From Propionimicrobium sp. PCR01-08-3 (lineage in GTDB: Bacteria; Actinomycetota; Actinomycetes; Propionibacteriales; Propionibacteriaceae), in contig NZ_CP127390.1 in assembly GCF_030286045.1 (NCBI RefSeq), positions 2,683,482-2,747,481 of the forward strand: a stretch of 64,000 bases of DNA. Direction: 5' to 3'. Positions within the stretch are counted from its first letter, which is position 1, and every line of letters starts with the position of its first letter. The position numbers and the translations under genes are program-made. The notes below the pieces were generated by a model. It searched no databases and was not told the origin of the DNA. It saw nothing but the letters and a program-made list of their open reading frames with translations. Of this stretch, positions 59,156 through 64,000 are shown in pieces.

Positions 59156-60817
59156 TTGGCGGGACCGCTTGATCCGCGGCTTCTCAAGCGTGCGACGGCG
59201 ACCAGGGGTTTCCTGGTCGCCGTCGCCGCGACCGGGATAGTGGGCGCTTGCTGCATCATCGTGCAGGCCTGGCTGATCGCCCAGGCGGTCTCCGGAGTCT
59301 TCTACGCGGGTTCGATCGATTTCGACGGCCCGCTCGCCGGATTCTCGTCCTATCTGTGGGCGCTGGCCGGCGTCTTCTGTCTGCGGGCGGGGCTGAGCTG
59401 GCTGAATTCGTGGCTGGCGCACCGGGCGTCCGCGTCCGTGAAGAGCCAGCTGCGCACCGACCTGATGGCTGCCCGGTTGGCCCGGCCGCTGGACGCCTCG
59501 ACCCCGTCGAGCACCCTGATTCATCTGGCCACCCAAGGCCTGGACGCGCTGGACGGATACTTCTCGAAGTACCTCCCACAGCTCGTGATGGCCGCCTTCA
59601 TTCCGCTGCTGATCTGGGTGGTGATTCTTCGCCAGGACACCGAGTCGGCGATCATCATCGCGATCACGATTCCGCTGATTCCTTTCTTCATGGCGTTGAT
59701 CGGCGTCACCACCCGCGACCAGGTCAACCGCAGGCTGAAATACCAGACCAGACTGGCCAACCACTTCGCCGACCTGGTTACCGGCCTGCCGACCCTGCAG
59801 GTCTTCGGACGCGCCCGCGCGCAGTTGCGTGGTCTTCGCGAGACCGAGGGCCGCTCGCGCACCGAGACCATGAAGACCTTGCGCATCGCGTTCTTGTCCG
59901 GCGGGGTGCTGGAGCTGCTGGCCACCTTGTCGGTGGCGCTGGTTGCGGTCACCGTCGGATTTCGGGTGGTCGCCGGCGAGCTCGACCTGACCACGGCCCT
60001 GTTCGTGCTGGTGCTGGCGCCCGAGGCCTATCTGCCGGTGCGGATGGTGGGCGTCCACTTTCATGATTCCGCCGATGGCACGGCTGCCGCCGATGCCGTG
60101 TTCAAGGTGATCGAGTCGTCCCTCGAGGCTGAGGCCGAGGTGGTCGTGCCTCCGGATCTTGGCTCAGCGGAGATCTGCTTCGACCAGGTCAGCGTGCAGT
60201 ATCCGGGCACCGATCGCCCGAGCCTGGACAACCTGTCGTTCACCATGCGTCCCGGCGATGTGCTCGCACTGATCGGACGATCGGGTGGCGGCAAGTCGAC
60301 CGCGCTCAGTGTGCTGATGGGTTTCGTGGCGCCCACCTCGGGAACCGTTCGGATCGGCGGTCTGGATCTGGCCCGGATCGACCTCGATCAGTGGCGGCGG
60401 CAGATCGCCTGGGTCGGGCAGAATCCGGGCATGTTGCGCGGCACCATCGCGTCCAATCTGCGGTTGGGGTATGACCAGGCGTCCGATGACCAGCTGCGCG
60501 AGGCGCTCGATCGGGCCGGTGGCTCGGAGCTTGCCCTCGACCGGACGATCGCCGACGACGGCGAGGGTCTGTCGGCGGGCGAGCGGCGGCGGGTGGCGCT
60601 GGCCAGGGCCCTGCTGCGCATTGAGTTGGGCGGCGCCAAACTGCTCGTCCTCGATGAACCGACGGCGGGGCTCGATCAGGCGACTGAGGCCCAGGCGGTG
60701 GCTGCGGTGCGGGCGGCAGGCGTCGGGGCGATCGTGGTGAGCCATCGGGAGGCTCTGCTGAAGCTGGCTGACGAGATGGTGGCCGTCGGGGAGGTGACCC
60801 ATGGCGCCGATGCGTGA
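59156..60817 (+). CDS. cydD: ABC transporter CydD, cytochrome bd assembly
   Basis: 553 residues from a TTG at 59156 (GGGAG upstream), only 2 bp after cydB. Six-helix transmembrane domain, then ATPase with GRSGGGKST, LSAGERRRVALARALL and LVLDEPTAGLD. With CydC it exports reductants (cysteine/glutathione in E. coli) needed for heme insertion into cytochrome bd. The signature Ser-Ala-Gly-Glu (SAGER) departs from LSGGQ. Confidence 0.9.
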   Translation: MAGPLDPRLLKRATATRGFLVAVAATGIVGACCIIVQAWLIAQAVSGVFYAGSIDFDGPLAGFSSYLWALAGVFCLRAGLSWLNSWLAHRASASVKSQLRTDLMAARLARPLDASTPSSTLIHLATQGLDALDGYFSKYLPQLVMAAFIPLLIWVVILRQDTESAIIIAITIPLIPFFMALIGVTTRDQVNRRLKYQTRLANHFADLVTGLPTLQVFGRARAQLRGLRETEGRSRTETMKTLRIAFLSGGVLELLATLSVALVAVTVGFRVVAGELDLTTALFVLVLAPEAYLPVRMVGVHFHDSADGTAAADAVFKVIESSLEAEAEVVVPPDLGSAEICFDQVSVQYPGTDRPSLDNLSFTMRPGDVLALIGRSGGGKSTALSVLMGFVAPTSGTVRIGGLDLARIDLDQWRRQIAWVGQNPGMLRGTIASNLRLGYDQASDDQLREALDRAGGSELALDRTIADDGEGLSAGERRRVALARALLRIELGGAKLLVLDEPTAGLDQATEAQAVAAVRAAGVGAIVVSHREALLKLADEMVAVGEVTHGADA

Positions 60818-62423
60818 TGTCTGGGCTCTGCTCGTCCGGTTATTGAGGGGCACGCCGCGGGGACGCTGGCGGCTGTTCGTGTCGGTGTTGCTGGCGATCT
60901 TCGCCAGCGGCTGCTCGGTGGCCCTGATGGGGGTGTCGGCCTGGCTGCTCAGCCGGGCCGCCGAACACCCGCCGGTGCTGTATCTGCTGGCGGCTTCGGT
61001 GGGCGTCCGGTTCTTCGGTATCGGACGCGGGGTCGGCCGCTATTTCGAGCGGCTCGTCGGGCATGACCTGGCGCTCCGGATGCAGAGCTCGCTCCGCGAA
61101 CTCAGCTATGACAAGCTATCTCGCACCACCTTGCTGGGACAGCGCTTCGGCGATCTGCTGGTTCGCATCACCGCCGATGTCGAGGCCATCGTCGACCTGG
61201 TGGTGCGGGTGGTGCTGCCGTTCTGCTCGGCCGCCGTGGTCTTTCTCGGCACCAGCGCCATCTTGACCATCTTCAACCCGTTGGACGCCGTGGTGCTGCT
61301 GGCGATCTCCGTCTTCGCCGGGGTCGTCGTCCCGTGGCTTGCCGGACGCTGGTCACGCGCCGCGGACGAGCGGGCGATACCGGCCCGCGGGGCCTTGGGC
61401 GACAAGGTGCGTGAGATGTCGCTCGGCGCGCCCGACCTGGTCGCCTACGGGCAGGCCGACCGCGAACTCGACGCATTGGGCGCGATCGATGCCGAACTGC
61501 GCGACAGCGAACGCGAGGGCGCCTGGACACGCGGTGTTGCCGAGGCCGCCCAGATGCTAGCAACCGGGCTCGCCGTCGTCCTTGGCCTGGTGATAGGCGC
61601 ACCCGCTGTTGCCTCCGGAGCGATGCTCGGGCGCGACCTGGCGATCCTCGCGCTGGTGCCGCTGGCGCTGCACGAGGTCTACGCCGACTTCTCGAAGGCC
61701 GCCCAGACCCTGACCAGGTCGAGGGCGGCGCTGGCCCGGGTGATCGATGTCTTGCAGGCGGATCCGGTGGGGACAGGCGACCGAGCGACGGACGATGCTT
61801 CTGCAACGGCACCCGCCCACTTGATGCTCCACGATCTGGCGGTCGGCTGGCCCGACGGACCGGTCTTGTTGTCAGGGGTCAACCTTGATGTGCACTCCGG
61901 GGAATCGGTCGCGCTGGTCGGCCCCTCGGGGCTCGGCAAGACCACACTGGCCGCCACGATCATGGGGCTGATCCCGGCCCGTAGCGGCGAGCTGGCGGCC
62001 CCGACTCGGATCGGATATCTGGCGCAGAACGCACATATCTTCGCGACCACGCTGGCCGAGAACGTCAAGATCGGCAACAAGGACGCCACCGGCGAGCAGG
62101 TCGCCTCGGCGATGCATCAGGCCGGGCTTGGTCTTGACGCCGAACGCGAGGTCGGCGAGCAAGGAGCGACACTGTCGGGGGGCGAGGCGCAGCGGGTGGC
62201 GCTGGCCCGGTTGCTGGTTGCCGACACCACACCCGACCTGGTGATTCTGGACGAGCCCACCGAGCATCTCGACCGCGAAACCGCCGATGCCCTGCTGGAC
62301 GATCTGTTCGCGTCGCTGGCCGAGACGGCATTGCTGGTCATCACCCACGACGAAGATCTGATGGGCCGCTGCAACCAGGTCATCGACCTGCGCCAATGGG
62401 AGTCGGCAAGCGGCACACGCTGA
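60801..62423 (+). CDS. cydC: ABC transporter CydC, cytochrome bd assembly
   Basis: 540 residues, overlapping cydD by 17 bp. Transmembrane domain (1-320) and ATPase with GPSGLGKTT, LSGGEAQRVALARLL, LVILDEPTEHLD and switch THDEDL. Partner half of CydDC. An ACCTGAC-A-GTCAGGT palindrome lies 18 bp after the stop (62441-62455). The following 190 bp up to the yafQ gene hold nothing I can name. Confidence 0.9.
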   Translation: MAPMRDVWALLVRLLRGTPRGRWRLFVSVLLAIFASGCSVALMGVSAWLLSRAAEHPPVLYLLAASVGVRFFGIGRGVGRYFERLVGHDLALRMQSSLRELSYDKLSRTTLLGQRFGDLLVRITADVEAIVDLVVRVVLPFCSAAVVFLGTSAILTIFNPLDAVVLLAISVFAGVVVPWLAGRWSRAADERAIPARGALGDKVREMSLGAPDLVAYGQADRELDALGAIDAELRDSEREGAWTRGVAEAAQMLATGLAVVLGLVIGAPAVASGAMLGRDLAILALVPLALHEVYADFSKAAQTLTRSRAALARVIDVLQADPVGTGDRATDDASATAPAHLMLHDLAVGWPDGPVLLSGVNLDVHSGESVALVGPSGLGKTTLAATIMGLIPARSGELAAPTRIGYLAQNAHIFATTLAENVKIGNKDATGEQVASAMHQAGLGLDAEREVGEQGATLSGGEAQRVALARLLVADTTPDLVILDEPTEHLDRETADALLDDLFASLAETALLVITHDEDLMGRCNQVIDLRQWESASGTR

Positions 62424-62648
62424 ATCCGGGCAACGGATCAACCTGACAGTCAGGTGATTCCTTGATCCCAGCCGACCTGGTCGGTGAGCGACACTGCGGA
62501 ACTCCACTTGGCAGACCGCGAGGAAGACGCACGTTCCATCGTCCAGATGACGTTGGCGCCGACGACGTGCTCTACAAGCGGCGATTCCGAGAGCTTACGG
62601 CCAAGTAAGCGTGCGCGGGGTTTCGGACCAGACCGTCCAGGGACGTGC

Positions 62649-62924
62649 CTAGAACAGGTCCGCGTGTGTACCTGTTCGCATACACATGAGAACGAGGGCG
62701 TTCTCATCCTTTTCATAGACGAGAAGCCAGTCAGGCTCTATGTGACACTCGCGGGTTCCGCCCCAGTTCTTTGCCAACGCGTGGCCTCGGTTTGCTGGGG
62801 CAAGGGTCCTGTCTTCCGCAAGCTGCTCGATGATGCTGAAGAGCTTGTCCATGCTCTTGCCGCGCTTCTTCGCGGCCTTCACATCTTTCTTGAATGCGCT
62901 GGTATAGGCAATCGAATACGACAC
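62649..62924 (-). CDS. yafQ: YafQ-type mRNA interferase toxin
   Basis: 91 residues. RelE-superfamily toxin: AFKKDVKAAKKRGKSM basic helix, GHALAKNWGGTRECHIEPDWLLVYE and a C-terminal RTGTHADLF with the catalytic His of YafQ. In E. coli YafQ cuts AAA Lys codons on ribosomes. It follows its antitoxin by 5 bp. Confidence 0.9.
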   Translation of the reverse strand: MSYSIAYTSAFKKDVKAAKKRGKSMDKLFSIIEQLAEDRTLAPANRGHALAKNWGGTRECHIEPDWLLVYEKDENALVLMCMRTGTHADLF

Positions 62925-62929
62925 GAGGA

Positions 62930-63202
62930 CTACACACCCAGTGACTTACGCAGCGCGTTCACGTCGGAAAACTTTGGGGTAGACGGGTCAGCCAGCTTCG
63001 CCTTGCCCTCCGCGATCGCATCGGCGGTGGCGGAATTGAAGGGCTCCGCAGTGATCTCAAAGGGGATACGGCGCTCACGCACTGCCTGTCTCAGAAAGGC
63101 ATTAACAGCCACCGAGGTATTCAAGCCAAGCTCCGAGAACAATGACTCCGCTGCCAGCTTCGTCGTGTCGTCGACCCGAACCGTAATTGTTGACTTGGAC
63201 AT
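62930..63202 (-). CDS. dinJ: RelB/DinJ-family antitoxin
   Basis: 90 residues. ITVRVDDTTKLAAESLFSELGLNTSVAVNAFLRQAVRERRIPFEI is a typical RelB/DinJ ribbon-helix-helix. Unlike the other antitoxin genes here it has a strong AAGGAGGT 5 nt before ATG, so its mRNA has a normal leader. Confidence 0.92.
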   Translation of the reverse strand: MSKSTITVRVDDTTKLAAESLFSELGLNTSVAVNAFLRQAVRERRIPFEITAEPFNSATADAIAEGKAKLADPSTPKFSDVNALRKSLGV

Positions 63203-63214
63203 AGCGACCTCCTT

Positions 63215-63245
63215 TGTATAGCCATTGTAACACTTCCGCTATACA
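63215..63245. promoter_or_regulatory. dinJ operator
   Basis: TGTATAGC (63215-63222) and GCTATACA (63238-63245), a perfect 8-bp inverted repeat 15 bp apart, 13 bp upstream of the dinJ start. Fits DinJ-YafQ autorepression. Confidence 0.55.
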
Positions 63246-63314
63246 GCGAGTTGGCCGATCGCTCGCTAAGTCATTCGGCGCCAATTACGAAACGACTTGC
63301 GCGAGCGGAGAACG

Positions 63315-64000
63315 CTAGCCGAGCAGTTCCCGCACCCGGGGGATGACCTGCGTCCCGTAGAGCTCGATCGACTTCATGATCAGCTCGTGCGAGAGCACGC
63401 CGGTGCTGACCCGGATCGTCACGCGTCCGGCGTCCAGCAGCTCGATGACCTTCGCGAGCTTGCCGGCGACCGATTCCGGCGAGCCGACGAACAGCGATCC
63501 TTGAGCGATCTCCAACTCGAACTGGGCACGGCTCGGGGCCATCCAGCCGCGCTCGCGTCCGAGCTTGGTCATGTAGTCGCGCCACGGCTCGAAGAATTGC
63601 TCCTTCGCCTCGTCATCGGTTTCGGCAATGAATCCGGACGACTGGAAGCCGACCGGCAGGCCCGGCTTGCCGAATTCTGCCAGCGACTGGCGGTACCGGT
63701 CGGCGATGGGCGCGAACCTGGCGTGCGGTCCGTTGAGAACCGCCACGATGACCGGCAGCCCGTGGCGAGCGGCCCGGATAGCCGATTCCGGGTTGCCGCC
63801 CACTGCCACCCACATCGGCAGTGGATCGTCCGACTCGAGTTCGGGATGCAGCGTCACATCGTTCAGGCTCTGGGTGAATGTCCCTTCCCAGGTGACCGGC
63901 TGTTGAGTGCGAAGCTTGTCGAGAAGGTCAAGCTTTTCCTCGAATAGCGAACCATAATCGTCCAGGCTGAAACCGAAAAGCGGGAACGATTCGGTGAAAG
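63315..64000 (-). CDS. LLM-class flavin-dependent oxidoreductase (N-terminus outside window)
   Basis: About 228 residues of the C-terminal part are in the window; the reading frame continues past base 64000 (FGFSLDDYGSLFEEKLDLL precedes the first internal GTG at 63857). PLPMWVAVGGNPESAIRAARHGLPV and the final VTIRVSTGVLSHELIMKSIELYGTQVIPRVRELL are typical of bacterial luciferase-like F420 or FMN monooxygenases. Substrate not determinable. Confidence 0.82.
   Translation of the reverse strand, partial: FTESFPLFGFSLDDYGSLFEEKLDLLDKLRTQQPVTWEGTFTQSLNDVTLHPELESDDPLPMWVAVGGNPESAIRAARHGLPVIVAVLNGPHARFAPIADRYRQSLAEFGKPGLPVGFQSSGFIAETDDEAKEQFFEPWRDYMTKLGRERGWMAPSRAQFELEIAQGSLFVGSPESVAGKLAKVIELLDAGRVTIRVSTGVLSHELIMKSIELYGTQVIPRVRELLG

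Noticed and set aside
62456-62648. Short minus-strand reading downstream of yafQ
   Set aside because: An open frame runs to 62450 but lacks a start, ribosome site or known motif; not reported as a gene.
62484-63221. 245-codon plus-strand ORF over yafQ/dinJ
   Set aside because: Antisense to a well-supported toxin-antitoxin pair; no domain.

Overview
The window is high-GC actinobacterial chromosome. Pointers to Actinomycetota are an actinobacterial myo-inositol-1-phosphate synthase beside a PadR regulator, a class E-type sortase gene next to pyrE, an HspR-type HAIR element before clpB, a BioQ-like site before bioYMN, apparently leaderless antitoxin genes and GTG/TTG starts. Gene content (acetoin dehydrogenase, cydABDC, inositol synthesis, an fba-to-pyrE-sortase block) suggests a facultative or microaerobic member of the Propionibacteriales, perhaps Propionibacteriaceae. 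That placement is inference and no rRNA gene is present. I see no tRNA, rRNA, CRISPR array, prophage or intact IS element.

Layout. 0-2.4 kb: a small toxin-antitoxin island (RHH/VapC pair, AbiEi/AbiEii-like pair) plus a tiny Cys-rich, metallothionein-like protein. 2.4-9.1 kb: a GAF-domain regulator divergent from acoABCL (acetoin dehydrogenase complex). 9.2-13.4 kb: an unusual two-gene operon, a stand-alone ClpB-D2-like AAA+ ATPase followed by an SF1 helicase with a nuclease-like insert and an N-terminal IF2_N domain; the IF2_N domain is split by a 1-nt frameshift in a G6 run. 13.8-17.3 kb: ilvD, a DUF4143-type ATPase and a fragment of a second dehydratase. 17.6-21.2 kb: ABC-2 exporter with a tandem ATPase and its TetR regulator. 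21.4-25.2 kb: sugar porter, PfkB sugar kinase and class II aldolase, a coherent sugar uptake and glycolysis set. 25.4-30.9 kb: housekeeping genes (2-hydroxyacid dehydrogenase, MalY-type PLP enzyme, SpoU methyltransferase, pyrE) and a sortase homologue lacking its catalytic His and Cys. 31-35 kb: polar amino-acid ABC transporter with duplicated binding proteins. 35.3-42.7 kb: spermidine-synthase-like gene, Lsr/Rhs-type sugar or polyol ABC transporter and fused dihydroxyacetone-type kinase; three of these five transporter/kinase genes carry independent lesions, so the locus looks like it is decaying. 43-47.1 kb: clpB and two toxin-antitoxin pairs. 47.2-54 kb: ino1-padR, an Abhydrolase_9 membrane protein, DoxX, and a two-component system. 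54-56.2 kb: bioYMN ECF biotin importer. 56.5-62.4 kb: cytochrome bd operon cydABDC. 62.6-64 kb: DinJ/YafQ pair and the C-terminal part of an LLM flavin oxidoreductase.

Best candidates for something undescribed: the AAA+/IF2_N-helicase operon (9.2-13.4 kb), the sortase with both catalytic residues replaced, and the small Cys-rich protein. Frameshifts in G-runs (12.26 kb, 36.59 kb) could be sequencing errors and must be re-read before biological claims are made; the 61-bp duplication-insertion in the kinase gene cannot be explained by simple base miscalls.
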